Program-made: the position numbers and the translations under genes
The notes under the pieces: model-generated
What the model saw: only the letters and a program-made list of their open reading frames with translations
Told to the model about the DNA's origin: nothing
Database searches by the model: none
Shown: positions 35,167 to 44,338 of the stretch, piece by piece
How the letters are laid out: each line of letters begins with the position of its first letter
Numbering within the stretch: position 1 is the stretch's first letter
Assembly (NCBI GenBank): GCA_963678215.1
Contig: OY782758.1
Span: 1,736,001 to 1,800,000 of the forward strand
DNA from: Thiobius zoothamnicola
Lineage (GTDB): Bacteria; Pseudomonadota; Gammaproteobacteria; Chromatiales; Chromatiaceae
Length of the DNA stretch: 64,000 nt
Direction: 5' to 3'

Positions 35167-36003
35167 CTATTGCACGGACAAGCCGATCCGGTCCCAACCA
35201 ATAATGCCGGAACGTTCCGAATCCCAACTGAACCAGACGAAAAAGGCTTTGCCCACCAGATTTTGTTCTGGCACGAATCCCCAGCAACGACCATCATTGC
35301 TGTCATCCCGGTTATCTCCCATCACCAGATAATGGCCTGGTGGCACTTCGACTTCCCCACTACCCATGAAACGGCAGGAATAAGGGAAATCTGGTGCGCG
35401 TGGACGCACTAAAACTGCATGTTCCGTACCGAGCAAATTTTCCTTGAATTCAACGGAACCCTGCGCCCGCTGGCCGCTGCCGACAGCCTGATAAGCACCG
35501 ACTTGCTCCAGTGGCATCGGCTCGCCATTGATGAAAATGGTCTTATTCGCATAACGCACCTTATCTCCAGGCATCCCGACCAGACGTTTGATGTAATCCA
35601 GGCGCTCATCCTGCGGCCAACGGAAGACGATGATATCGCCGCGTTCCGGTTCACCGACATCCAGAATCTTGGCTTTGGATACCGGCATGCGCAAACCATA
35701 GGCGAACTTATTCACTAAAATGAAATCGCCCACCAACAATGTCGGCATCATGGAACCAGAAGGAATACGGAACGGTTCCACCACAAAACCGCGCAACAGC
35801 AGAACCAGTAAAAACACCGGGAAAAATGAGCGGGCGTGCTCAACTAAGTAAGGCTCCTTTTCATTACGTCCCCTGCGCAAACGATACGCTAACCAGACCA
35901 AACCGGTCACCAGAGCGCCGATCGCCAGTGCCGGTTCAATGCCATAACTGAAAATCACCCAGACCAGGGCGGCTAAAAAAGCGTATAGAACAACGGATTG
36001 CAT
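35167..36003 (-). CDS. lepB: signal peptidase I
   Basis: A 278-residue inner-membrane protease that removes Sec and Tat signal peptides. Two N-terminal membrane segments are visible. The Ser/Lys dyad is in IPSGSMMPTLLVGDFILVNK and YIKRLVGMPGDKV, and the C-terminal GDNRDDSNDGRCWGFVP is box E. It is the promoter-proximal gene of lepB-rnc-era-recO-mtaB. The lepA gene that is usually just upstream is absent. Confidence 0.95.
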   Translation of the reverse strand: MQSVVLYAFLAALVWVIFSYGIEPALAIGALVTGLVWLAYRLRRGRNEKEPYLVEHARSFFPVFLLVLLLRGFVVEPFRIPSGSMMPTLLVGDFILVNKFAYGLRMPVSKAKILDVGEPERGDIIVFRWPQDERLDYIKRLVGMPGDKVRYANKTIFINGEPMPLEQVGAYQAVGSGQRAQGSVEFKENLLGTEHAVLVRPRAPDFPYSCRFMGSGEVEVPPGHYLVMGDNRDDSNDGRCWGFVPEQNLVGKAFFVWFSWDSERSGIIGWDRIGLSVQ

Positions 36004-36300
36004 GATAATTTTGCAGTAAAGCCAACGGAAGTGGCGCGCATTTTAGCAGTTTATGAGGGATTTCACTGTGATTTCCCGGCAAAGCTGCGAGATGGGAGCT
36101 TAGTGTTCATGAAGACTTTCATTAATTGGGATGCAAAGCAAATTGGCACTTGGTCACCCCAATCATAACGGATAATCGGTTGGGTAAAGGCGCACCTGTC
36201 AATTGGTAATAAAGTATCCAAGGAGACAGCGCTGTGTGCAATCTATAGATAGTGAGCGTCAAATTAAAATTGACGCTGTACTAAACGAATATGACAGTCG
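36004..36300. other. intergenic region with a short inverted repeat
   Basis: The only structure I see is AGCGTCAA / TTGACGCT, an 8-bp stem with a 7-nt loop at 36255-36277, about 25 bp from the end of the helicase gene but without a T-tract. A promoter for lepB must lie in the part near 36004. No gene is supported; an AAGGAGA at about 36219 precedes only a four-codon frame. Confidence 0.4.
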
Positions 36301-39300
36301 CTATGAAACAGCGTAATCCCATACCTGCCAGGCTTTCAGTAGTGGGAAATACAGCGCCAGTTTGATCGGGGATTTCTCCATGAAATGCATGATGCGGCCA
36401 TAGTTTTCCAGTTGTCCGCAATAGTGTTCTTTTTCCCGATTCAGAAAATCATCGACCGTTTCATCCTGAGGCTCACTCGTTTTGTAATCGATAATCCAGC
36501 GAATGCCGGTTGCGTCAATGAAAGTGCGGTCAATCACATAATGCTGCAGGTTGTCATCCTGGATGCCAAGCGCCAGTTCACAGGCGGCTTCCGCATGATC
36601 GTCCAGAATCCAGCGCCCTGTGGCGTCTTGCAGCGCATTTTTTAACGCGCGGATGGTTTTATCGCCAGCCGGTTCCAGCGCTTTGGCAGTCACGCCCAGA
36701 TTGGTCAGACTAGCCTGGATGCAGGGTTTCAGTGGGTCGATGCGCTCAACCGGCCAGTGTGTCATGCCTTCGTTGGCGATACGTTCCAGATAACGATGAA
36801 TCAAGGTGCCGACATGGCGGGCGGGGTCATCAGACCATGCCAGGTCAAGTTTGTCCGCCTGGGCGGATTGCGTGCCAGCCGTTAAGGGGGTGGGCGGATC
36901 CGGTAAATCAAAACGCCAATCTGCCGCCAGACGTTGTTCAGTGAATGAGGAGTGAGTCAGTGTTGAGGGTTCAGGCGTATTGGCCGGTTGCAGTGCACTG
37001 AATTGTTCCACGGCGATGGGCCAAAAGGTTTGTAATAAACTGTTCGCTGGCGGTCTGGGTTCCCCCTTGGCGTTGAATTCACAATGCGCAAACAAATGCA
37101 CTTGCTGGCGCGCGCGCGTTATTGCGACATAAAGCAGGCGCACCGTTTCCAGCGCATTTTTTTCTTTATTCAAGGCGCGAATAAAATCAGAAATCGGTTC
37201 ATGGTTTTCCTGGTTGGCGCGAATAGGTGCCATCAGAAGTTGGGATTGTCCGGAAGCAGAGGGTCTTTCCTGCCAATACAAAAGCTCGCTGCTGTCCTGG
37301 CGGGGTTTTCGACCGAGTCCGGGCAGGATCACCACATCAAATTCCAAGCCCTTCGCGGCATGCATGGTCATCATTTGCACGGGATGGCCCGTGGCTGAGC
37401 CGTGCTCGGGGGCGGCATACAATTGCGCCAGTTGTTCATCCAGTACAGCCAGATCAATCAATCCGGTGCTGGTTTGCAGCTTATCCAACAGGTTGAAATA
37501 CGCATCAGCATCCGTTTGTGCTTCCGCCTGGACGAGCGCCAATCCGCCCAGATTGATCCAAATACTTTCAACCCAGGTGCGTAAGGGCGGCTGTCCCCGA
37601 TAGGGTAGATTCGGCTTGAGGAGACTTAACAAACGTTCAATCCGCCTCCCGCCATCCGGGCTGATTTGGGTGGTTAATGTTGACTCCTGTAGTCGGTGAT
37701 AAATCGGTTGTGCATGATCTTCAGCGATCGTTAACAGATCTGACAGGCTTAAACCACACCAGGGTGCGCGTAATATCGCCAGCCATGCCAGCCGGTCTGC
37801 TGGATGAAGTAGCGCCCGGGTCAGACTGCGTAAGTCCTGGATGACGGTGCGTTCCGACAATGGGTTGATGTCAATGGCCTGATAGGGAATGCCATCCGTG
37901 CGCAGTTGGTTGGCGATGGCATGCAAATGCGAACGGCTGCGCGCCAGCATGGCGATGCTGGCGTCAGGGGTATTGCGTTGAGTGGCCTGAATCAATTGGC
38001 TGATTTGTTTCGCTTCATCAGCATCATCACGCCCAGCCTGTGGGTGCCAGTGTACCGCTGGCTGTTCATTGGCATTTGTCGCTTGCGATGCTGAGTAGCG
38101 CACTGCGCCGCGTGCCACATCCGTTTGGCCAGGGAACAGTTGCTGGAAAGTCTGGTTGATCCAGTTGACTACGCCAGCCCGGGAGCGGAAGTTCATTTTT
38201 AGCGTCAGCGGTGTTAGCGCCAGGTCGCCCAGGCCATTTTCCTGAGTCTGTAAGTACAATCCGACCTCTGCTTCACGAAAGCGGTAAATGGATTGCATGG
38301 GGTCGCCCACCACAAACAAACTTCGCCCATCACCCATGCGCCAACCATCAGTGAGCAGACGCAACAAATGATATTGGTTGTTAGAGGTGTCCTGAAATTC
38401 ATCAACCAGCAGGTGGCGTAGCTGATGGTCGAGGATTAACGCCAGATCAGTCGGTTCTCCTTCCGCGCCCAAGGCTTGTATCGCGCGTTGTTGAATTTCC
38501 GCGAAATCGACTTTGGCATGGTCTTGAAAAGTCAGCTTGAGATGCATGGCCGCGCGTAACAAAACCTGGAGCAAATGATTCAGCAGCCCTGCCTGTTCAG
38601 GATGATAGCCATCGCCGGGCAGTATTTTGGTCCAAGCCAGTTGTTCTACCAAAGCAGGCATTTCGCGTAACTGATCCAGCAAGTGCATCAGACGTTCTTT
38701 GGCGTTTCGCCGGGCGAATTTAACGTTGGCATCCAGGCCTTTTTCGGTCGGTGCCGGGAAGCCTGAGCGTTTATCAACGGATCGTCGTAATGTATCCCTG
38801 TCGGATAACACGAGTCTGGCCAGGCCTTGCCACAAAGGCAGGTTGTCCCACTGCGGTGTGGGATGGCGATGGCATTCGCGCCATATGGCGAGTGGGTGAT
38901 CCTGACCTAAATGACCAGCTGCGTAGATCGCCAGATTGATCCACTCAGTCAACAGATTGTCCGGTATGGATTGGCGCAGATGGGTCAGATGTTGTTCAAT
39001 GTAATGGCGTAATGCCGCTTCCAACTGATCAATGTCAGGTGTTTTGAAAACATGCGGCAACCATTGATCACGCTTTTGCAACATATCGCAAAGTAATGCT
39101 TCCAGTTGTCCCAGCCGGTTATCCAAATGGCGTAAAACCGGGGCGAGATGCTGAGCGAATGCGGTATCAGTCAGATCCTGAATCGTGGCGTGCGCTGCTT
39201 GCTGGTAGAGCGCATTTGGTGACTCTTCAGTGCTGGGTTGCGCGCCCAGTTCACTGAGAATCGGCATTTGTCGCGTCAGACTGGCGGCCAGGCTATCGAA

Positions 39301-39654
39301 GGTCTGTATGCGGAGTTGGTGTGGATTGTCCTGAATTCGCCAGTCCCGTTGTTGATCTCGTTGACCAACTTCACGGGCTAATCGCCAAGTGGTTTGTTTG
39401 TGTGGTTCGTCAGGTTCCGGGTTTTGTATGCCGTCAAGTGCATGCAAAAGGCGATGGCGCATTTCCGCTGCCGCTTTGCGCGTGAAGGTAATGGCGATAA
39501 TTTCTTCTGGTTGATCGACCAAAGTCAACAAGCGCAAATAACGCTGAATCAGTAGTTCGGTTTTACCGGATCCGGCGGGTGCCTGCACAATGAAGGATTG
39601 GGCGGGATCAAGCGCCGCATGGCGCTCTTCGGCGTCAATAATAGAAACGCTCAT
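36301..39654 (-). CDS. AddA/RecB-like UvrD-family helicase with C-terminal nuclease
   Basis: An 1117-residue DNA helicase. Motif I is FIVQAPAGSGKTELLIQRYL, Ia is ITFTRKAAAEMRHRLL, II is LLVDEFQDTSNNQYHLL, V is MTMHAAKGLEFDVVILPGLG and VI is RLLYVAITRARQQVHLF. The last 150 residues contain GIRWIIDYKTSEP, the core of a PD-(D/E)XK nuclease, as in AddA. Homologues act with an AddB-like nuclease-inactivated-helicase partner in end resection. No such gene is adjacent on either side, so the partner lies elsewhere or this subunit acts alone. It is monocistronic here. Confidence 0.9.
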   Translation of the reverse strand: MSVSIIDAEERHAALDPAQSFIVQAPAGSGKTELLIQRYLRLLTLVDQPEEIIAITFTRKAAAEMRHRLLHALDGIQNPEPDEPHKQTTWRLAREVGQRDQQRDWRIQDNPHQLRIQTFDSLAASLTRQMPILSELGAQPSTEESPNALYQQAAHATIQDLTDTAFAQHLAPVLRHLDNRLGQLEALLCDMLQKRDQWLPHVFKTPDIDQLEAALRHYIEQHLTHLRQSIPDNLLTEWINLAIYAAGHLGQDHPLAIWRECHRHPTPQWDNLPLWQGLARLVLSDRDTLRRSVDKRSGFPAPTEKGLDANVKFARRNAKERLMHLLDQLREMPALVEQLAWTKILPGDGYHPEQAGLLNHLLQVLLRAAMHLKLTFQDHAKVDFAEIQQRAIQALGAEGEPTDLALILDHQLRHLLVDEFQDTSNNQYHLLRLLTDGWRMGDGRSLFVVGDPMQSIYRFREAEVGLYLQTQENGLGDLALTPLTLKMNFRSRAGVVNWINQTFQQLFPGQTDVARGAVRYSASQATNANEQPAVHWHPQAGRDDADEAKQISQLIQATQRNTPDASIAMLARSRSHLHAIANQLRTDGIPYQAIDINPLSERTVIQDLRSLTRALLHPADRLAWLAILRAPWCGLSLSDLLTIAEDHAQPIYHRLQESTLTTQISPDGGRRIERLLSLLKPNLPYRGQPPLRTWVESIWINLGGLALVQAEAQTDADAYFNLLDKLQTSTGLIDLAVLDEQLAQLYAAPEHGSATGHPVQMMTMHAAKGLEFDVVILPGLGRKPRQDSSELLYWQERPSASGQSQLLMAPIRANQENHEPISDFIRALNKEKNALETVRLLYVAITRARQQVHLFAHCEFNAKGEPRPPANSLLQTFWPIAVEQFSALQPANTPEPSTLTHSSFTEQRLAADWRFDLPDPPTPLTAGTQSAQADKLDLAWSDDPARHVGTLIHRYLERIANEGMTHWPVERIDPLKPCIQASLTNLGVTAKALEPAGDKTIRALKNALQDATGRWILDDHAEAACELALGIQDDNLQHYVIDRTFIDATGIRWIIDYKTSEPQDETVDDFLNREKEHYCGQLENYGRIMHFMEKSPIKLALYFPLLKAWQVWDYAVS

Positions 39655-39767
39655 GCGCGTTAAAGTGCCAGATACATCATCTAAAAATCAGCTAAGCAGT
39701 TTTATGTCATGACCCGATGAGGGGCTAATAGCGACCAGAAAGGTAAGTATGCAGTAGCAGCTTGAAA

Positions 39768-39837
39768 ACAGGAGTGATTGATCACTCCTGTCAGATAATC
39801 TGGGATTATCCCATCAGATTTAACGAATGGGATAATC
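39768..39837 (-). terminator. two consecutive hairpins after the AGCS gene
   Basis: On the minus strand, first GATTATCCCAT / ATGGGATAATC (11-bp stem, 12-nt loop, 39804-39837) and then ACAGGAGTGA / TCACTCCTGT (10-bp stem, TCAA loop, 39768-39791). The second is followed by TTTTC, so it fits an intrinsic terminator for the symporter gene. The first may be an attenuator or 3'-end stabiliser. Confidence 0.65.
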
Positions 39838-39850
39838 ACCAGAAATCATT

Positions 39851-41188
39851 TTAGTGACGTTCCATGTAGTCCTTAGTGAGTTTAAACACAACCGGAGAGA
39901 GCAGAATTAATGCAAGCAAGTTGGGTATCGCCATCATCGCATTCAACGTATCCGCGAATAGCCAGACGAAGTCTAAAGTGACGACTGCGCCAAGCGGCAC
40001 TGCGGCAACCCAAAACAGGCGGAATGGCAGTATGGACTTGATGCCGAACAAATATTGCACGCAACGTTCACCATATACGCTCCAACCCAGAATGGTTGTG
40101 AAGGCGAAGATAATCAAACCGAAGGTGACAACCCATTCGCCAAAGCCAGGTAAGCCCGCTGCAAAGGCTGCGGAAGATAAGGAAGCGCCAGATGCGCCAC
40201 TATCCCATACGCCGGTCATGACAATCACCAATGCGGTGATGGTGCACACAATCAAAGTATCAATGAAGGTGCCCAGCATGGCGATGGTGCCTTGGCGCAC
40301 CGGGTTATTGGTTTTCGCAGAGGCATGCGCGATCGGGGCAGAACCTAAACCGGCTTCGTTGGAAAAGATGCCGCGAGCCACACCCATTTGAATCGCGACC
40401 ATCACGGCTGCGCCAGCAAAACCGCCACTGGCGGCAGTCGGGGTAAAGGCATGCTTAACGATCAACATTAAGGCTTCTGGCACCTGAGAGATATTAGCGA
40501 AGATGACGATCAAACCGCCAAGCAAATAGGCGATCGCCATAATCGGGATGACAGCACCAGCCACTTTGGCAATACGCTTAATGCCGCCAACCAGCACCAG
40601 AAAAACCAATACGGCCATGATGCCGCCAGTCACCACTTTATCAATGCCCAGATTGGTGTGTACGGCGTCTGCAACCGAATTTGCTTGCACCATGTTGCCA
40701 ATGCCAAAGCCAGCGAAGGCACCGAAAAGGGCGAAGGCGATAGCCAACCACTGCCAGCGTGCGCCCAGACCATTTTTGATGTAGTACATTGGGCCGCCGA
40801 CGTAATTACCTTCCACGTCTGTTTCGCGGTATTTAACGGCGAGCACGGCTTCAGCGTATTTGGTCGCCATACCGACCAACGCCGTACACCACATCCAGAA
40901 AACAGCGCCCGGCCCACCGATGGCGATGGCTGTGCCGACGCCCGCGATATTACCCGTGCCTATCGTGGCGGATAATGACGTCATTAATGCATTGAATGGC
41001 GAAATGTCGCCGGATTGAGGTGAATCCTGATTTTGCCAAAGCATTTTGAAACCATGGCCGATCCGTCTGATCGGCATGAATTTCAATCCTAAGGTTAAAA
41101 ATAAGCCGGTGCCTAAAATCAATACCAGCATGACTGGACCCCAGACGATGCCGTTTAACGCACTCACCCAGGTGCTGATTTGTTCCAT
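39851..41188 (-). CDS. sodium:alanine (AGCS) symporter
   Basis: A 445-residue polytopic permease of the alanine/glycine:cation symporter family, which imports alanine or glycine with sodium. Hallmarks are SATIGTGNIAGVGTAIAIGG, GPGAVFWMWCTALVGMATKY and GIFSNEAGLGSAPIAHA. I start at MEQISTWVSALNG because AGGAGAG lies 6 bp ahead and the family begins there; 45 upstream codons lack homology. It is monocistronic, with an XRE regulator 230 bp upstream in the same direction. Confidence 0.92.
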   Translation of the reverse strand: MEQISTWVSALNGIVWGPVMLVLILGTGLFLTLGLKFMPIRRIGHGFKMLWQNQDSPQSGDISPFNALMTSLSATIGTGNIAGVGTAIAIGGPGAVFWMWCTALVGMATKYAEAVLAVKYRETDVEGNYVGGPMYYIKNGLGARWQWLAIAFALFGAFAGFGIGNMVQANSVADAVHTNLGIDKVVTGGIMAVLVFLVLVGGIKRIAKVAGAVIPIMAIAYLLGGLIVIFANISQVPEALMLIVKHAFTPTAASGGFAGAAVMVAIQMGVARGIFSNEAGLGSAPIAHASAKTNNPVRQGTIAMLGTFIDTLIVCTITALVIVMTGVWDSGASGASLSSAAFAAGLPGFGEWVVTFGLIIFAFTTILGWSVYGERCVQYLFGIKSILPFRLFWVAAVPLGAVVTLDFVWLFADTLNAMMAIPNLLALILLSPVVFKLTKDYMERH

Positions 41189-41418
41189 AATGCTCTCCTG
41201 AATAGATTTTGGTTGAGATTTTGTTTGAAGCAATGATGAATGCAACAGGGTATGCGCCAGTTGTATAAGCGCCGCTGATGCACCACGATAATAGCATCCG
41301 TTGGAAGGGGTTGTTGGAGCCAAGTCTTATAACCTGACTAAAACCCCCCGGTAAACGTATGATCATGCAGTGACAGTGAATTCATCACTGGCCCGTGGCG
41401 GATACGAAAAAGCTAAAG

Positions 41419-41799
41419 CTATTGAAGCCTTTCGGCTAGCTCCAGGACAAAATCTTTGAGGTTTCGGCGCGTACTGTGGGATAAGCGGCGATAAACATCC
41501 ACTAAAATCTGCTCTTCGTGGTTAAGATGCTCATAGGTTGGCGGGCCTGGTTCATGTATGGAACCTTGTTGATTGAGCAAGTGACCTTTTTTATGGCCTC
41601 TGCCAGTCGCCAGCCATTCAGGGTTAATATCCAGCAGGCGAGCAATAGTGAATAAGTGCTCCATGCGTAGATTTTTGACCTGACCCTTTTCCCAGCGGGA
41701 AACTGCTGCGCTGGTAACGCCAACAGCACGCGCAAGCTCGCTCGCGCTCATGCCGCGTTCGAGTCGGGATTCGTTTATTCTTTCTTCCAGTAAGCTCAT
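41419..41799 (-). CDS. XRE-family transcriptional regulator
   Basis: A 126-residue protein with an N-terminal Cro/CI helix-turn-helix (MSASELARAVGVTSAAVSRW, then EKGQVKNLRMEHLFTIARLL). The linker is followed by a helical C-terminal tail (HEEQILVDVYRRLSHSTRRNLKDFV), like the shorter phage-type repressors without a peptidase domain. Its target is unknown. It could control the AGCS gene downstream or itself. queA diverges 92 bp upstream. Confidence 0.85.
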   Translation of the reverse strand: MSLLEERINESRLERGMSASELARAVGVTSAAVSRWEKGQVKNLRMEHLFTIARLLDINPEWLATGRGHKKGHLLNQQGSIHEPGPPTYEHLNHEEQILVDVYRRLSHSTRRNLKDFVLELAERLQ

Positions 41800-41891
41800 G
41801 ATCCCGGATAATCCACTATTATAGATTAAATTTGGTTATTAACTATGCGGCCTAGCCAGATTTGGCCGCGATACGATCCATTTTATCGATT

Positions 41892-42926
41892 ATGCAATTA
41901 TCTGATTTTAATTATCATTTACCGGAGGCTTTGATTGCGCAATATCCTGCAGCGCAACGCAGCGCCAGCCGGTTACTCCATTTGGCCGACGCTTCTGTAA
42001 CTGATCGCCAATTTATCGATTTGCCTGACCTGCTACATCCTGGCGACTTGCTGATTTTTAACAATACGAAAGTCATGTCCGCCCGCATGTATGGAAAAAA
42101 AATGAGTGGCGGCCAAATTGAACTCCTGATTGAACGTTTGTTGGCCCCCAAACGGGCCTTAGCGCATATACGTGCGAGTAAATCACCTAAACCGGATAGT
42201 TTGATCAAGGTTGGCGAGCATACCTTACGCATTGTCCGGCGGCATGGCGTTTTATTTGAAATAGCGTTGTTGGATAGCGAGTTTGAAATATTAATGCGTA
42301 CAGAAGGTTGTTTGCCGTTACCGCCTTATATTCAGCGGTCGGCGCACGCGCTGGATGAAAGTCGTTACCAAACGGTTTATGCTCAGCATGCCGGAGCAGT
42401 TGCTGCACCCACAGCTGGCTTGCATTTTGATCAACCCCTGTTAGATCGGTTACAACAAGCTGGCATTCAATTCGCTGAAGTCACTCTGCATGTTGGCGCT
42501 GGAACTTTTCAACCTGTGCGAGTGGAAAATCTGGATGAACATCCAATGCATCATGAATGGTTGCAGGTTAGCAAACAAGTCTGTGAGCAAATCACTAGAA
42601 CCAAAGCGGCAGGTGGGCGCGTGGTGGCCGTTGGCACAACTAGTGTACGTAGTTTGGAAACTGCAGCGAGTTCAGGCGAATTGTCGCCTTACGTAGGGGA
42701 TACTAATTTGTTTATTCGTCCTGGATATCGATTTCGGGTGGTGGATGCATTGATCACCAATTTCCATCTGCCACGCTCCACTTTGCTGATGTTAGTCTCC
42801 GCTTTCGCCGGATATGAAAATACTTTGCAAGCTTATCGGCATGCAGTGCGACAAAAATACCGTTTCTTCAGTTATGGGGATGCTATGTTAATTGAGCCGC
42901 AAATCAATCAGCCGGATGATCAATGA
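41892..42926 (+). CDS. queA: S-adenosylmethionine:tRNA ribosyltransferase-isomerase QueA
   Basis: A 344-residue enzyme of queuosine synthesis that adds the epoxycyclopentane ring to preQ1 in tRNA position 34. Signatures are SDFNYHLPEALIAQYPA, NNTKVMSARMYGKK, VAAPTAGLHFDQPLL and VTLHVGAGTFQPV. I start at MQLSDFNY, where the family begins. The usual downstream partner tgt (with yajC-secDF) is missing here. Confidence 0.95.
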   Translation: MQLSDFNYHLPEALIAQYPAAQRSASRLLHLADASVTDRQFIDLPDLLHPGDLLIFNNTKVMSARMYGKKMSGGQIELLIERLLAPKRALAHIRASKSPKPDSLIKVGEHTLRIVRRHGVLFEIALLDSEFEILMRTEGCLPLPPYIQRSAHALDESRYQTVYAQHAGAVAAPTAGLHFDQPLLDRLQQAGIQFAEVTLHVGAGTFQPVRVENLDEHPMHHEWLQVSKQVCEQITRTKAAGGRVVAVGTTSVRSLETAASSGELSPYVGDTNLFIRPGYRFRVVDALITNFHLPRSTLLMLVSAFAGYENTLQAYRHAVRQKYRFFSYGDAMLIEPQINQPDDQ

Positions 42927-42952
42927 TACAGGCTGTTTGTTATCTTGCAGGC

Positions 42953-43028
42953 AAAAAAAAGGCGCGGCAGGGGAAGCCGCGCCAAATTCCACCAAAGGAG
43001 GATGGAGGAGTGTGCCGATAAGCACATT
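42953..43028 (-). ncRNA. candidate C-rich small RNA with intrinsic terminator
   Basis: On the minus strand there is a perfect -35 (TTGACA at 43060-43055) with a poor -10 (TAGAAC or GAACAT near 43032-43039). About 75 bp follow, containing hairpin TGTGC-TTATCG-GCACA (43026-43011), an unpaired CTCCTCCATCCTCCTTT (43010-42994), and a terminator of 8-bp stem GGCGCGGC / GCCGCGCC (42983-42961) plus eight U. No gene lies on this strand to need this terminator. The C-rich stretch is complementary to Shine-Dalgarno sequences, recalling anti-SD regulatory RNAs of other proteobacteria. The transcript itself is inferred. Confidence 0.55.
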
Positions 43029-43189
43029 GGTATGTTCTAATTTTCTTACGTTTATGTCAAGAAGAATATTAATACGTACTAATTTTGTTGGTATGGAACA
43101 ACTGAGTCGCTTTAGATGTTTTCTAGCCAAATTGACTGCTATCTGTGTGCATAGTGAAAAATACCTTAATCGCTCATCTTAATCTGCTG

Positions 43190-43440
43190 TTCCGATTCCA
43201 GCCTATTAGAAGCTTAAATAATGTGAGATTTGGATAAAGGGGTGAAAGTCCTTTTTTGAATGCATTTGGGGTATTTCGCCCCATAACTCTCTTGGGCAAA
43301 AGCCATGCCTGGTAGTTTAATCGAATGATTAAGCCATATTGACCATTCTCGCCAATATGGCTACACCTGACTGGGAGCGCCATCAATCGGGTTTTCATTG
43401 TTTCAAAAGGCTATTGAGAATGATATGCATTCGGGATTTG
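43190..43440. other. hairpin-rich non-coding stretch
   Basis: Several stems occur: AAAGG / CCTTT (43236-43254), GGGG-TATTTCG-CCCC, TTAATC-GAAT-GATTAA and a perfect 10-bp AGCCATATTG / CAATATGGCT with an 11-nt loop near 43333-43363. A 74-codon minus frame spans it but has no recognisable features. It may encode a structured RNA or be part of the leader or 3' regions of neighbours. Confidence 0.3.
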
Positions 43441-43453
43441 TTTTTATCCAATA

Positions 43454-43479
43454 AAAAACCTCCGTCACCGGAGGTTTTT
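43454..43479 (-). terminator. bidirectional terminator after the OmpA-family gene
   Basis: AAAAACCTCCG-TCAC-CGGAGGTTTTT forms a 6-bp GC-rich stem extended by A-T pairs, with T-runs on both strands. It ends 25 bp past the OmpA-family stop codon. Confidence 0.85.
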
Positions 43480-43504
43480 AGGCAGACTAATCAATGGTCG
43501 GCGC

Positions 43505-44338
43505 TTATTGGGTATTGATCTCTACGCGACGATTCAATGCGCGACCTTCGCGGGTTGCATTCGTAGCGATCGGTGATTTTTCGCCCGAACCGCTTACGCT
43601 CAAATTTTCCACGCCTTGGTCAGATAAATAATCTGCAACGGATTTTGCCCGTTTTTCGGACAGTATCTGGTTATAAGCCGCAGGGCCTGTTGAGTCGGTG
43701 TGGCCAATGATTGCCAGTGACTCACTGCCGGTGGAAGCGTTAATTTTAGCCGCGATCTCATCCAATTCGGTTTGCATGGCCGGTTTCAGCGTGAAGCTAT
43801 CGAAATCGAAGTGATCTGTTGTGGTATTAATGGTGATGTTGACAATCAGGCGGCAACCGTCCGCATTTATTTCAGCGCCTAGCGGTGTGTTCGGGCACTC
43901 GTCCATATAATCAGCCACGCCGTCGCCATCTTTATCTTTGGGGCAACCAAAGGCGGTGACCTGAACGCCTTCAGGTGTATTGGAGCACCGGTCATCTGCA
44001 TCAATCACCCCGTCGCCATCACTATCAACGTCATGATCCATATCTATCCCCATATCCATAACATTATCGGTATTGACGACAGTTTTCGGAATCGGAATAG
44101 GGGTAATTTCCTCTTTTGCTGGTTCAGGAGTTTCTTCCGGCTCAACGCCATCACAGAGCGGGATGGAACTGCCGCCTCGCGCCTGCCAGCATTCATCAAA
44201 ACGGCTCTCGACAGCTGCAGCATATCGGTCAGTTAAGTATGTTGCGGCACCTGCATTGATTGGAGCCAGTGAAAAATTGACCGCCAAGCCCATTGGCACC
44301 ACCAAGGCTACCAATTTCTTGCTCGTTTTCTGAAACAT
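43505..44338 (-). CDS. OmpA-family protein with TSP3 repeats
   Basis: A 277-residue exported protein. A signal peptide (LVALVVPMGLAVNFSLAPINAGA) is followed by a short region with two Cys, a Pro/Glu linker, and two calcium-binding thrombospondin type 3 repeats (DSDGDGVIDADDRC and DKDGDGVADYMDEC). The C-terminal OmpA peptidoglycan-binding domain (LAIIGHTDSTGPAAYNQ, GSGEKSPIATNATREGRALNRRVEI) ends it. No beta-barrel is present, so it is a periplasmic or outer-membrane-associated anchor. The TSP3 plus OmpA_C combination is common in gammaproteobacterial OprF-like proteins, but those carry a barrel. A terminator follows. Confidence 0.9.
   Translation of the reverse strand: MFQKTSKKLVALVVPMGLAVNFSLAPINAGAATYLTDRYAAAVESRFDECWQARGGSSIPLCDGVEPEETPEPAKEEITPIPIPKTVVNTDNVMDMGIDMDHDVDSDGDGVIDADDRCSNTPEGVQVTAFGCPKDKDGDGVADYMDECPNTPLGAEINADGCRLIVNITINTTTDHFDFDSFTLKPAMQTELDEIAAKINASTGSESLAIIGHTDSTGPAAYNQILSEKRAKSVADYLSDQGVENLSVSGSGEKSPIATNATREGRALNRRVEINTQ

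Noticed and set aside
36118..36177. Small frame starting ATGAAGACTTTC between lepB and the helicase gene
   Set aside because: Nineteen codons, no ribosome site, no conserved feature.
42994..43045. Plus-strand AAAGGAGG followed directly by ATG, giving a 12-codon peptide
   Set aside because: The ATG abuts the ribosome site with no spacing; the opposite-strand reading as C-rich RNA with a terminator explains the sequence better.
43174..43398. 74-codon minus-strand frame between the sRNA candidate and the OmpA-family gene
   Set aside because: No ribosome site, no recognisable motif, and it runs through several perfect hairpins; more likely non-coding.
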